A DNA stretch of 64,000 nucleotides from Zobellia laminariae (GTDB lineage: Bacteria; Bacteroidota; Bacteroidia; Flavobacteriales; Flavobacteriaceae), in the NCBI RefSeq assembly GCF_009725995.1, contig NZ_RCNS01000001.1, positions 1 to 64,000 on the forward strand, written 5' to 3'. Under the pieces are notes generated by a model. That model saw only the letters and a program-made list of their open reading frames with translations, made no database searches and had not been told where the DNA came from. Each line of letters starts with the position of its first letter. Position 1 is the first letter of the stretch. The position numbers were made by a program, and so were the translations under genes. Shown piece after piece: positions 27,234 to 36,106 of the stretch.

Positions 27234-27270
27234 AAAAAACCTCGTAAATCTATGATTTACGAGGTTTTTT
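27234..27270. terminator. Bidirectional terminator after tRNA-Lys copy 2
   Basis: A perfect 16-bp stem: AAAAAACCTCGTAAAT (27234-27249) with ATTTACGAGGTTTTTT (27255-27270), loop CTATG. It serves the tRNA on the plus strand and the convergent DHFR-like gene on the minus strand. Confidence 0.9.
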
Positions 27271-27275
27271 ATTTT

Positions 27276-27806
27276 TTACTTCAAATCGTAAGTCAAGAAT
27301 TGAAGCCCGCCGTCAAATGATTCTTTTTCAATCAGCTTTACGACTAATGAAGTTTTAGAGTTTCCAAACAAACGAATTCCTTCGCCAAGCACTATCGGAT
27401 TCAATTTAAGTTTCAATTGGTCGATTAAGCCGTTATCCAGAAGCCATCCTGCAAATTGTCCCCCACCGCAGAGATAAACATCCGTTTCCGAAATGGCTAC
27501 TATTTCTCTTATTCGCGCAATTGATACCCGCTCAATATGCACCTGATCTGAAAGTGCCTCAATTTGCAGTGTTTTTGAAAAGATATGATGTTCCATATGA
27601 GCATATGCTGGTTGCCCAGGTTCAAGCCCGAATCGATAGCCAAACTCATAAGTTTTGCGCCCCATAATGGTCGTTTTGAAGTTAAGCAAATCTGATTGGT
27701 ATTTCTCTACTGCTTCTGCATGCGGAATGAATTTACTGACATCGCTATTTATTCCTGAGATAAATCCATCTAAAGAACTTGCTACATAATAAATTATCTT
27801 ATTCAT
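27276..27806 (-). CDS. RibD/dihydrofolate-reductase-like protein
   Basis: 176-residue protein of the RibD C-terminal/DHFR superfamily, beginning MNKIIYYVASSLDGFISG. Other family segments are TTIMGRKTYEF near residues 45-55 and YLCGGGQFAGWLLDNGLID, which form the NADPH site, and LGEGIRLFG. The family includes deaminase-reductases and many enzymes of unknown substrate; no specific reaction can be assigned. Its ATG overlaps the SCO1 stop by 4 bp. A relic of a similar 5' end sits at the start of the peroxidase frame 3.9 kb away. Confidence 0.87.
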   Translation of the reverse strand: MNKIIYYVASSLDGFISGINSDVSKFIPHAEAVEKYQSDLLNFKTTIMGRKTYEFGYRFGLEPGQPAYAHMEHHIFSKTLQIEALSDQVHIERVSIARIREIVAISETDVYLCGGGQFAGWLLDNGLIDQLKLKLNPIVLGEGIRLFGNSKTSLVVKLIEKESFDGGLQFLTYDLK

Positions 27807-28444
27807 GATTTCTGCATTAGTATTTTAATGTCGTTGATCAATCGTTCTATTTCTTTATCGATAGTCCCATCATAGACACCACGTATTTGTTTTTTAGTAT
27901 CTACTAAAATAAAATTTGCTGTGTGGATAAAATCTTGAAGTCCACCATCCCCCTCATTCACCACAGCAAAATAACTTTTACGTGCAAGGTTGTAAATATG
28001 TTTTTTCTCTCCCGTGGTAATATTCCATTTACCATCAATTGCTCCATGTTTTTGCGCATATTCTTTTAAAATGGGAATGCTATCCAATTCGGGAGTAACG
28101 GATAAAGACAAAAACATTACTATAGAATTATCGATAAAAGTGTTTTGCAGTTTTTCTATATTATTTGACATAACGGGGCAGATACTAGGGCAACGTGTAA
28201 AGAAGAAATCGGCCACATAGACTTTGTTCTCATAATTTGCTTGGGTAATAGTTTCTCCATTTTGATTGAGCAGTTCAAAATCCGCAACAGTATGAGCTGT
28301 TGCTTGATTCTGTAAACTAGCATCAACCAATTCTGGATTAAAATCAGATGGATTCAAAATCGGTAATTCCGACCTCTTATTTACCAAAAAAATAAGTACA
28401 GAAAATGCAACCACCAATATTCCTATGCCTATTTTTATCTTCAT
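27803..28444 (-). CDS. SCO1/SenC-family copper/thiol protein
   Basis: 213-residue membrane-anchored thioredoxin-fold protein. The start is placed at the ATG giving MKIKIGIGILVVAF (single anchor helix about residues 5-22); a longer frame to 28495 overlaps the TPR gene and adds no conserved sequence. The copper-binding CPSIC motif follows FFFTR, and the third ligand histidine lies in DFIHTANFILVD. Such proteins metallate cytochrome oxidase or protect thiols. It lies 10 bp after the TPR lipoprotein gene and downstream of a di-haem peroxidase, so delivery of copper or reductant in the same stress pathway is plausible. Confidence 0.9.
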   Translation of the reverse strand: MKIKIGIGILVVAFSVLIFLVNKRSELPILNPSDFNPELVDASLQNQATAHTVADFELLNQNGETITQANYENKVYVADFFFTRCPSICPVMSNNIEKLQNTFIDNSIVMFLSLSVTPELDSIPILKEYAQKHGAIDGKWNITTGEKKHIYNLARKSYFAVVNEGDGGLQDFIHTANFILVDTKKQIRGVYDGTIDKEIERLINDIKILMQKS

Positions 28445-28454
28445 AACCTTTGTA

Positions 28455-30137
28455 TTAAGAGTGTGCAATAAATTCTTTGGCCTCTTCAACTTCACGTCTT
28501 ACGCTATTTGAATTCTTAGTTAATTCGATAAGTTGTTTAAAATAGTGAGTTGCTTTTTCCAAATTACCCGAATTTTTGGCTGCTTTGGCTGCACCGTAAA
28601 TTCCATTAAATCTTTTAGGCGTCTTACTTAAATTTTCTTCGTATGCTATAAGTGCTTCATCTGGTTTGTTCATTTCCAATAGCATATCACCCAATAATTC
28701 TATGGCCGGCAAAACATCCCCCGGAGTTAGCGGGTGCAAGCTCGTTTTTCGCTCTATAACAACTGCTTCTTGCATCAAAGCCAATCCATTCTCCACATCT
28801 TTACGTGTAAAAAACAACCAAGCTTGTGCCGTTTTCAGTTGAATTTCAACTTGGTTCACTTGTATGAATTGCGAAGGGTCGTTTTCTGCAATCATTAGCT
28901 GATGCAATTTTGTAAGTGTTTTTATCTCTTCTTCTGCTAAAGCGTAATCTTTGGTATGCGCTGCACCCAGCGCCTTAGCAAAATGATGTACTGCTTTTTG
29001 CCATGGAAATTTCCCCCAATCTAGACCTGTTTCTTGTAATTGCAAATTTGCTGCTCTTTTCCAATTCTTGTTTTCTAATGCCAATCTGGAAGGTATAGCG
29101 GCAATCGGATACATGACAGCTGTAACATTTAATGGATAGATTGCTGTAGCCGTCTTAATTGCGTTATACTGTTGTTCAGCCCTCATATTATCACCTTGCT
29201 GTAGATAGGCATAGACTAGATAATCAATGGCATGTAACTCTTCGAAGAACCCGTCATTAATATTCAATGCTTGTTTATAACATCGTGCACTTTCAGCAGA
29301 TTGAATGTTCGATTCTATTGACTCTTCCCAAATGCCGAGCCTAGTGAAAATATGGGAAGGCATGTGCTGAGCGTGTGAAGATGAAGGGGCGATTTTTGCA
29401 TACCTACGCGCAGTTTCCAGTCCTTTTTGCGCTAGAACGGGGTTGTCGTAATTATGGATGATGTAGTGAGCAATACCCGGGTGATTCGTATTTTCTTCAA
29501 AGAGAGATTCGAGAATTTTTCCTGCTTTTTGTTCGTTTTTATATTCCTTTCCAGTTCTATCTCGAGTAGAATATAAGGCCAAGGTGTAAAAAATAGCAGC
29601 TTCGACATCCTCTGGATATTTAAGGTGTATTTTTTCCATTTCCATTTCAAAACGTTTGGCTCTAGTCGAGTGGTCTACATTTTGCCAATCGGTATAGAAG
29701 ACATCTATGGCGTTGATGTAATCGCGTTGCTTTTCATCCATAGATAACTCTTTAGCAACAGCCAATACCTGCCTACCTTTTTTCAAGTCCTTTTCGGAAG
29801 GTGGAAACCAAGCCGCATGATAAATACTCATGGCAACGCCCCAATAGGCCATTGGGCAATTTGGGTCGGCATCTATCACTTTCACAAATGCCTTTTCGGC
29901 ATCGGTATATTGAAAGGAATGTAGTAATGCAACAGCCAAATCAAAATCGGCTCTTGTTTCATAATTGCAGGATAACGAGAATTTCAATTCCCCAAATTGT
30001 CCACTACCGCAGAGTAATAAATCTCCTCTTAAAAAGTCGATGGTGGCTAAAGCAGGATTGGGTTTCATAGCATTGTCTTTACATGAGATCAGGTGTAAAA
30101 ACATACCTAAAAGGAATAATACAATTTTTGGTTTCAT
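28455..30137 (-). CDS. TPR-repeat lipoprotein
   Basis: 560-residue lipoprotein. The start at 30137 gives MKPKIVLFLLG and lipobox HLISC near residue 19. The frame is open another 104 codons upstream, but that stretch is Lys/Ile/Leu-rich without conservation features and I reject it. Repeated helix pairs (for example FDLAVALLHSFQYTDAEKAF near residue 55, and LAPSSSHAQHMPSHIF-type motif HAQHMPSHIFTRLG near residue 235) show tetratricopeptide-like repeats along the whole protein. The HMPSHIF segment is typical of a conserved family found near cytochrome peroxidase and SCO1 genes. Function unknown; an extracytoplasmic scaffold is likely. Confidence 0.8.
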   Translation of the reverse strand: MKPKIVLFLLGMFLHLISCKDNAMKPNPALATIDFLRGDLLLCGSGQFGELKFSLSCNYETRADFDLAVALLHSFQYTDAEKAFVKVIDADPNCPMAYWGVAMSIYHAAWFPPSEKDLKKGRQVLAVAKELSMDEKQRDYINAIDVFYTDWQNVDHSTRAKRFEMEMEKIHLKYPEDVEAAIFYTLALYSTRDRTGKEYKNEQKAGKILESLFEENTNHPGIAHYIIHNYDNPVLAQKGLETARRYAKIAPSSSHAQHMPSHIFTRLGIWEESIESNIQSAESARCYKQALNINDGFFEELHAIDYLVYAYLQQGDNMRAEQQYNAIKTATAIYPLNVTAVMYPIAAIPSRLALENKNWKRAANLQLQETGLDWGKFPWQKAVHHFAKALGAAHTKDYALAEEEIKTLTKLHQLMIAENDPSQFIQVNQVEIQLKTAQAWLFFTRKDVENGLALMQEAVVIERKTSLHPLTPGDVLPAIELLGDMLLEMNKPDEALIAYEENLSKTPKRFNGIYGAAKAAKNSGNLEKATHYFKQLIELTKNSNSVRREVEEAKEFIAHS

Positions 30138-30330
30138 AGTTCCGCGATTTAATTTTGGAAATACGTTAGCTAGGGGAACTATTCTTAATATAAGTATTTT
30201 ATCTAAAAGTTGTAAAAAAGACGTATATATGGCATTCAATAATTTGTAAACGGCTTTATATCTGATATTTTTCGACTGCTTTTGCGCGATGAATAAATTT
30301 AAGAATGTCTTTTTTTTGTTTTTATATTTT

Positions 30331-31752
30331 TTAATTGCACCCAGTATCTTCTTTAGCCTGAGCATCGGCATTAGGAAAGCATTGTCCTGTTGGTAATGAC
30401 TCAGGTACATAACGTTCAAGATTATCGTCATATAAAGCATTTTCGACAAATACAGTTAGTTGGTTAATTTCTATGTCCGTTAAACCTAATGGTTTAAATT
30501 GACTTGAAATATTGCTTAGAACCACCTCATTGTTTTCGATTAGCGCATTGTTTTTGTAAATTATTATCTCTTTTACACTTGTAAAGCTTCCACCATGGCC
30601 TAAGAAATGAACATCTTTTAAGTTATATAGTGTAGGAGTTTTAAAAGCGTAATCATCTTCAGGATTTTTTGTAAATCCGCCGCGACCTTTTTTTGTTACC
30701 TCGTCAATGCTGCCGTGAACATCACTACTGCTTAAATCATTCATTCCGAGGGCGTGAAACTCCATTCCACTTAAAGCTGGTCCTGAATGACACGTATAAC
30801 ATTTTCCTTTTCCAAAGAAAAGTATTGCTCCTTGCTTTTCAGTTTCAGTTAATGCCCCGTCTTCACCTTGGAGCCACTTTTGAAAAGGAGCTTCGGAGGC
30901 TACAACAATTCGTTCATATGCGGCAATAGCAAGAGCACCATACAATTTGGTGTACCTTTCTTCAATAGGAATATCAGGATATGCTTCATCAAAGAGCGCT
31001 TTGTACGTCTCATTATTCTCAATCATTTTTGGATCAATTATCAAACGGTGAACATCTAGACCGGCAATAGCCTGTGTTTCCACACCTTCAAACCCTAATG
31101 TATTGGTTTCTTTTGGGGTGCCCACCGTCCATTGAGCTACCGTGCCTTGATTGGTTTTCGTTCCTCCAAATTGACCATTCCAAAGCATGACATCCTGAAA
31201 AGCAGAATTTAGAATTGTTGGAGATCGAATGGGTTGTACATCTACGGTCGTGTCTTTGTAAGTTGTAGCCATTACTCGTGCTTCTCCTAAAAGACCAAAA
31301 CCAAAGCCACCTTCACCGATACCTTGTTTTATACCACTCTGAAAACCTGCTTTTGCTTGATGACAACTGGCACAAGAGTAGGTTTTCATTCCTTCTGCTT
31401 GTTTCGGGTTTAGGGCTATGCCTGTTTCATGGAACAAGAGTTTTCCTAAATCTATTTTAGCTTGAGTAATAGGGTTTTTCGGGTCTTGAGGGATAGATTG
31501 TATTGTATTCTCTTTATTTAACTGTAATGCAGTTAGTGAACATACATCATTTATCAAATCCGTTAATTCATCGTTTCCAGCATCAAAATTTACATATTGT
31601 TCATTATCTTTTTCACATGAAAATATAAGCAGAAGTATAGAAAAAAGTGATAGTGCGGAAATTCTGAATTTTTTAATTTCAGGTATTAGGCCGTTGGTTT
31701 CCGAGGTAAAGCTATCCAAAAAACTCGCTATATAACAGATTAATTTAGTCAT
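30331..31752 (-). CDS. Di-haem cytochrome c peroxidase-type lipoprotein
   Basis: MauG/CcpA-family protein with two CxxCH haem sites: CASCHQ and, about 200 residues later, CYTCHSG. It should reduce hydrogen peroxide, or oxidise a substrate, in the periplasm. A lipoprotein signal reading KKFRISALSLFSILLLIFSC begins at codon 27, but the codon just before it, where ATG would be expected, is ATT (31675-31677). Upstream, codons 1-21 (MTKLICYIASFLDSF...) resemble the start of a DHFR-like protein. So either translation begins at the borrowed ATG at 31752 or at ATT; the mature length is about 440 residues. It is the first gene of a set with TPR, SCO1 and DHFR-like genes. Confidence 0.85.
   Translation of the reverse strand: MTKLICYIASFLDSFTSETNGLIPEIKKFRISALSLFSILLLIFSCEKDNEQYVNFDAGNDELTDLINDVCSLTALQLNKENTIQSIPQDPKNPITQAKIDLGKLLFHETGIALNPKQAEGMKTYSCASCHQAKAGFQSGIKQGIGEGGFGFGLLGEARVMATTYKDTTVDVQPIRSPTILNSAFQDVMLWNGQFGGTKTNQGTVAQWTVGTPKETNTLGFEGVETQAIAGLDVHRLIIDPKMIENNETYKALFDEAYPDIPIEERYTKLYGALAIAAYERIVVASEAPFQKWLQGEDGALTETEKQGAILFFGKGKCYTCHSGPALSGMEFHALGMNDLSSSDVHGSIDEVTKKGRGGFTKNPEDDYAFKTPTLYNLKDVHFLGHGGSFTSVKEIIIYKNNALIENNEVVLSNISSQFKPLGLTDIEINQLTVFVENALYDDNLERYVPESLPTGQCFPNADAQAKEDTGCN
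31690..31752 (-). pseudogene. Relic of a DHFR-like gene 5' end
   Basis: The 63 bases encode MTKLICYIASFLDSFTSETN, which lines up without gaps with MNKIIYYVASSLDGFISGIN from the intact gene starting at 27806. By eye roughly 70 percent of the bases match. The family normally starts in exactly this way. After this the frame passes directly into the peroxidase signal sequence, so this is a severed gene start captured by the downstream gene. Confidence 0.6.
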
Positions 31753-31939
31753 GATATCTTAGTTAAAAAGTAGAAGTAATTCACTTTCCTCTTATTTGGA
31801 GGTATTTTATAGAGGGGGCGATTATTGTTTATCCCGATTTTTAGAGAAAGTTCAGAATAAGTTAGCATACCGCTCTTAAAGCATTTTTAGAAGAGGTTAG
31901 AACTGCTTTTTTTATTGGTTTTGAGTGCTTTAAGAAAAT

Positions 31940-31980
31940 AATTAGACTACCCCACGGCAACACTATTTGGTAGCCTAATT
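31940..31980 (-). terminator. Probable terminator of the collagen-like lipoprotein gene
   Basis: AATTAGACTACC (31940-31951) pairs with GGTAGCCTAATT (31969-31980) with a single mismatch and a 17-nt loop; a T-rich stretch follows on the minus strand. It lies 50 bp beyond the stop of the 32030-32668 gene. Confidence 0.55.
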
Positions 31981-32029
31981 ACTTCTTGTTGTAAATAGTT
32001 CGCAAAGAAAGCGTTAAACAATTCAATTA

Positions 32030-32668
32030 TTATTCAACAATATATTTGGCAACTTGTACATTCGCACAATACCCAACTTCATCAGAGTCTGGATGAGTAC
32101 CTGGCCCTGAATCAAAACCAGAAGTACAGCCACCATCCATAGTTTGTATCTGATCTAGTATCATTCCTGGTTGAACTGGGCCATGGGTTCGTAATGCTAA
32201 ATGAATCTCACCCGTCATAGGGTTATCAAAATCAGCATCGACACTTTTAAAAGCGGCAAAAATTTCTGTTCCAGTTTCTCCTGCGATATGACCTGCCGCA
32301 AATGTAGAAATTGGCGGACCTGGAGTTTCGCCGAAGACTACAAACCATAAGGTATAGGCATTATTCGGGATTAAATCAGTGGTTTTGAAATATGCCGTAA
32401 CACCGTCAATATTGCGATCAAGCGTAGAAAATGATCCTGGTACTTTTGTTTCAGAATGATCGGTTATAACTGCTTCATTTGAGCCATCTGGGGCATCAGT
32501 ACCATCCATACCGTCAGATCCATCCATTCCATCGGCACCATCAATTCCAGCGATACCTTGAGGACCTTCAGGACCAATTGGGCCAATATCTCCTTCTTCC
32601 GTACAAGAAGTAAATAATAAAGTTAAAATTAGAATTCCGTAGCTAAAAAATTTCATTGTAGTTTTCAT
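32030..32668 (-). CDS. Collagen-like linker lipoprotein, unknown family
   Basis: 212-residue lipoprotein starting at 32668 (MKTTMKFFSYG), lipobox LLFTSC near residue 21. Residues ~27-62 are Gly-X-Y collagen-like triplets (GPIGPEGPQG, GADGMDGSDG), giving a stiff or trimeric stalk. The C-terminal ~150 residues are one domain with YTLWFVVFGETPG, AAGHIAGETG, EIHLALRTHGPVQPG and DGGCTSG, seen in uncharacterised exported proteins of several phyla. The start is supported because the conserved 115-bp control element stops 22 bp before it, exactly as at the 36628 gene. It lies immediately downstream of the hybrid sensor gene. Confidence 0.8.
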   Translation of the reverse strand: MKTTMKFFSYGILILTLLFTSCTEEGDIGPIGPEGPQGIAGIDGADGMDGSDGMDGTDAPDGSNEAVITDHSETKVPGSFSTLDRNIDGVTAYFKTTDLIPNNAYTLWFVVFGETPGPPISTFAAGHIAGETGTEIFAAFKSVDADFDNPMTGEIHLALRTHGPVQPGMILDQIQTMDGGCTSGFDSGPGTHPDSDEVGYCANVQVAKYIVE

Positions 32669-32690
32669 AATATATGTTTTTATAATTATT

Positions 32691-32805
32691 ATGATACAAT
32701 GATATTGCACTTATCAAAAAATGACATTTACCATTTTTTCAAAGCCAAGGAGTAATAATGAATTAGAAATAAAAAGCTTGTACTATTATTGCAAAAACAT
32801 GCAAT
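32691..32805 (-). promoter_or_regulatory. Conserved control element, copy A
   Basis: Upstream region of the collagen-like lipoprotein gene. By hand count 93 of 115 positions match copy B (36652-36766) with no gaps. Inside are two direct repeats 22 bp apart (ATGATATTGCACTTAT from 32699, ATGACATTTACCATT from 32721), two helical turns as expected for an AraC-type dimer. A distal dyad ATTGCA-N6-TGCAAT (32788-32805) is also present. A -7-like TATCATTG (32697-32704, minus) is in both copies. Confidence 0.8.
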
Positions 32806-32832
32806 GTCTAATTATAATATATTGTAAACCAG

Positions 32833-35742
32833 TTATTTAAAAATACTGCTTGGTGCAAAGCCATATTCCTCTTTAAAAGCTCTGCTGAACCATGATGGAT
32901 CATTAAATCCTACGGCATAAGCAACTTCTGAAACCGTTTTATCGGTGGTTTGTAGCTGCTCTCTCGCTGATTCTAAGCGAATAGTGCGAATAAAAACAGC
33001 AGTTGACTTTCCTGAAATTGCTTTTAATTTACGATATACCTGCGATTCACTTAAGCCTAATTTTGTACTGAGTTCAGAGACGCCAAAGGTAGAGTTATCT
33101 AAATCTTTATGTATAAGTTCGATGACTTTGGTAATGAATTTGGTTTCAGCATTTATAGGTTGTTTTGCCATTATTTTAGATACTTGGCCTAACTGGAATT
33201 TGTTAATTAATTTCTTCCGTAAAAAAAGTAGCTGCTCCAATCGCGCAAATAACTCTTCTTTTATAAAAGGCTTGGTTAAATATGCATCCGCTCCGTGAGT
33301 TAGTCCTATAACTCGATCTTTTGTAGTTACTTTGGCCGTTAATAAAACAATAGGAATATGATCGGTACGCTGATCCTCTTTTAACATGCTACACACCTCG
33401 TAACCATCTTTACCCGGCATCATTACATCAGAGATAATAATATCCGGAATGTGTTCAAATGCCATTTCTAAACCTTCAATACCATTGATGGCATGCATCG
33501 TCTTATATTGGTCCTTTAAGCATTGTTTTAAGTAATAGGCAACGTCTTTATTATCTTCTATAATTAGTACCAGAGGTAAATCCTCATCCTTGGTACCTGT
33601 TTTTTGATTGATTCCTGAATCAACCCCCTCCGTTAATGACTCATGACTCAGCTTTAAGGACTCTATAGTAGTTTTTGGAGCATTTTGTGTTATAGGTAAT
33701 TCCACTTTAAAAACACTGCCTTCGTTCGGTGTGCTTATAACTGAAATTTGCCCCCCTAGCAGTTGTACCAATTCTTTGGTCAAAGAAAGGCCAATACCGG
33801 ATCCTTCTCCCTTTCTTGTGTGAGCTGTATCTGCTTGATAAAAACGATCAAAAACATGTTGCAACTCTTCTTCTGCTATGCCTATGCCTGTATCGGTAAC
33901 TTTTATGACCAAATTCATATCAGAATCATTCTGGATATGAAGAATGATTTTTCCCAAAGGAGGAGTAAACTTTATCGCATTCGAAAGCAGGTTGGAGATT
34001 ATGGTAGCCAATTTCTGAGAATCTATATCCATCACTAATTCGTCAATTTCTGAATATACCGTAAAATGGATATCATCTTCTTGGGCGAATGAATGAAAAC
34101 TCTCGCCTAAATATTTGATGAAGGGTATTACATTGATTTGCACCAGACTCATTTCCATACGACCACTCTCAAGTTTAGAGAGATCTAGCATTTCATTTAC
34201 CAACGACAAAAGATTGCTGCCATTTCTATGAATCATTTTCACTGCATTTTTAATGGGTGGATTCATTTTGGTCTGTAATTCATTTTCCAATGAATCTGTC
34301 ATGCCTAGAATAACCGTGAGCGGTGTTCTAAATTCATGAGTAATATTGGAATAGAAGCGACTTTTGAAATTGTCTAATTCTTGCAATCGTAATGCTTCCG
34401 ACTTTTCTTTTTCCTTTTCGATTTTCACCCTCACGGATTCCTTCTGCATCATATTATATTTATCAGCCAGGGCAAAAGAGAAAACGATAGATTCTACTGC
34501 ACCAAAGGCAAAGTAACTAGATGGAGATCTGAAATAATTAAAAAATTCTGATTTAGGAAGAAAGTAAATCATATCAAAGCCAGCATAATAAGTAAATGTT
34601 ATAATAACGCCAGTTAGAATAAATGCCTGGCCGACAATAAGAAACCTAGCTTTGGCATAGCCTTCTATATAGCATTTAATGGCCAATATTACACAGCTCA
34701 ACGTTGACATATTCCATATTAAAACACGGGTTATACCAGTAAATTGATAAATACCAATTGCATTAGCTAGAAACTGTAGTATAATCAGGACCATAAAAAT
34801 CTGTAAAACTTTGTCCCAAATCGGATGCCTTTCTTTTATCAATAAAAAATTTCTAACGAAATTGATATAGGATATCGCTAGTATTGGGTCTGACAACTTT
34901 TTTAAATAAAATGAGAACGTTGGATTATCGGCAGCGAAAAATTGGGTAAAATTAGAAGTCTCAGCAGCAAATAATGTAGCAAAGCTGAAAGCCAGAAAAA
35001 GGATATATAATGAATACCAAAAATATGTTTTGTCCCGTAGAGAAATAAATAAAAATAGGTTGTACAAAGCAAAACCAAACATGATACCAAATGAAATACC
35101 ATCTAAGTAGTTGGTAAACGTTTTACCTTCTAGCGCAGAAATGGTCGACTTAATAACAAGGTTTATATTGTCCTCCCTTCGGAACTGACCACCTGACTCA
35201 AAATTGACGAGTACAACATATTCCGTTTGTGGGAGGATAAGAAACTTGTGATTATTAGGGTTACTCAATATACCAAAAGGAATGACTGTTACGTGCCCGG
35301 TCGAATCACGAAAATAAAGCGTTACATAATCCCAGTAATAGGATTCAAAACTCAGCCATTGTTCGCTTTTAGTTGTATTAGCCAATTTAAACTTGGCCCA
35401 ATAGTTATGTAACACGGGTTTTGCATCTGCAGAATTAGGTGCAAACAAATCATCTGAATTAGCAAATAATGATTCTGCTGACCATTGATGTTGTTCATCA
35501 CTCATGACTTCCAATTCATCAATCAATGTCATACTCCAACTAGAACTTTCAGGGATTTCTACCCGTGTTTGAGCCTGAATATTAGATTGCATAAAGAATA
35601 CAAGTAAAAATACAAGGAACTTATAAAGTAAGACAAGTGAATCTGTACCGCAGTTTTCATAACAACTACGATTTAGGACAATGCTCTGTACGTTCTTTGT
35701 AAAATTATTATCCATAGGGTGCAATTCAACACGTTCATTCAA
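32833..35742 (-). CDS. Hybrid 7TMR-DISM sensor kinase / receiver / AraC regulator
   Basis: 969-residue one-protein two-component system. A signal or anchor helix lies near residues 38-56, then a periplasmic 7TMR-DISM ligand domain (~58-200). Seven transmembrane helices follow (~210-420). A HisKA domain with phospho-accepting HEFRTP is near residue 468, followed by an HATPase domain (NLLSNAIKF, GIGIAEEE, GSGIGLSLTKELV). A receiver domain has DVMMPGKDGYEVC near residue 770. An AraC-type DNA-binding domain covers the last ~100 residues (SELSTKLGLSESQVYRKLKAISG, GFNDPSWFSRAF). The ligand may be a carbohydrate or small molecule. It lies between two genes whose promoters carry the same element, its likely targets. 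An ATG at 35715 is an alternative start. Confidence 0.92.
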   Translation of the reverse strand: MNERVELHPMDNNFTKNVQSIVLNRSCYENCGTDSLVLLYKFLVFLLVFFMQSNIQAQTRVEIPESSSWSMTLIDELEVMSDEQHQWSAESLFANSDDLFAPNSADAKPVLHNYWAKFKLANTTKSEQWLSFESYYWDYVTLYFRDSTGHVTVIPFGILSNPNNHKFLILPQTEYVVLVNFESGGQFRREDNINLVIKSTISALEGKTFTNYLDGISFGIMFGFALYNLFLFISLRDKTYFWYSLYILFLAFSFATLFAAETSNFTQFFAADNPTFSFYLKKLSDPILAISYINFVRNFLLIKERHPIWDKVLQIFMVLIILQFLANAIGIYQFTGITRVLIWNMSTLSCVILAIKCYIEGYAKARFLIVGQAFILTGVIITFTYYAGFDMIYFLPKSEFFNYFRSPSSYFAFGAVESIVFSFALADKYNMMQKESVRVKIEKEKEKSEALRLQELDNFKSRFYSNITHEFRTPLTVILGMTDSLENELQTKMNPPIKNAVKMIHRNGSNLLSLVNEMLDLSKLESGRMEMSLVQINVIPFIKYLGESFHSFAQEDDIHFTVYSEIDELVMDIDSQKLATIISNLLSNAIKFTPPLGKIILHIQNDSDMNLVIKVTDTGIGIAEEELQHVFDRFYQADTAHTRKGEGSGIGLSLTKELVQLLGGQISVISTPNEGSVFKVELPITQNAPKTTIESLKLSHESLTEGVDSGINQKTGTKDEDLPLVLIIEDNKDVAYYLKQCLKDQYKTMHAINGIEGLEMAFEHIPDIIISDVMMPGKDGYEVCSMLKEDQRTDHIPIVLLTAKVTTKDRVIGLTHGADAYLTKPFIKEELFARLEQLLFLRKKLINKFQLGQVSKIMAKQPINAETKFITKVIELIHKDLDNSTFGVSELSTKLGLSESQVYRKLKAISGKSTAVFIRTIRLESAREQLQTTDKTVSEVAYAVGFNDPSWFSRAFKEEYGFAPSSIFK

Positions 35743-35765
35743 GACAAACTATTCTACTAATTAAG

Positions 35766-36002
35766 CTAACCTAATGGTTCATTTGTCTGTAAAAAGTAAT
35801 ACCGCATAGCAAAAACGAAACCCAAAGGAGATTCTTGAAACAAGGGAGATTTTTCATGAATAATATGGTTGTCTTGAATCCGCTGAAATTGATAGGGGGC
35901 ATCAATGGCTCTGATACTGGAAATTATCAGAATGGTTCCTATGCAAGATAATAAATTTAGTAAAGCGTTATTTTGCTTTTTAAAAAGTTGATAAAGAACC
36001 AA
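35766..36002 (-). CDS. Small hypothetical protein, uncertain
   Basis: 78-codon frame between the PepSY-like gene and the hybrid sensor gene, in the same direction. It would encode one hydrophobic segment (about residues 14-32, LLNLLSCIGTILIISS) and no recognised domain. No promoter or clear ribosome-binding site is seen. It may be a small membrane protein of the signalling cluster or merely an open stretch of leader for the sensor gene. Confidence 0.3.
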   Translation of the reverse strand: MVLYQLFKKQNNALLNLLSCIGTILIISSIRAIDAPYQFQRIQDNHIIHEKSPLFQESPLGFVFAMRYYFLQTNEPLG

Positions 36003-36106
36003 TTAGATCCATTCATCTTTAGCACTTTAAATGTATGAAAAATTAGAAAAGCCTCCCTCTCTGCTATTATAGATTGAGAGCATTCTCATGCTATCATTTG
36101 AGCGTA

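Noticed and set aside
30138..30449. 104-codon N-terminal extension of the TPR lipoprotein
   Set aside because: It is low-complexity Lys/Ile/Leu sequence placed before a proper lipoprotein signal peptide.
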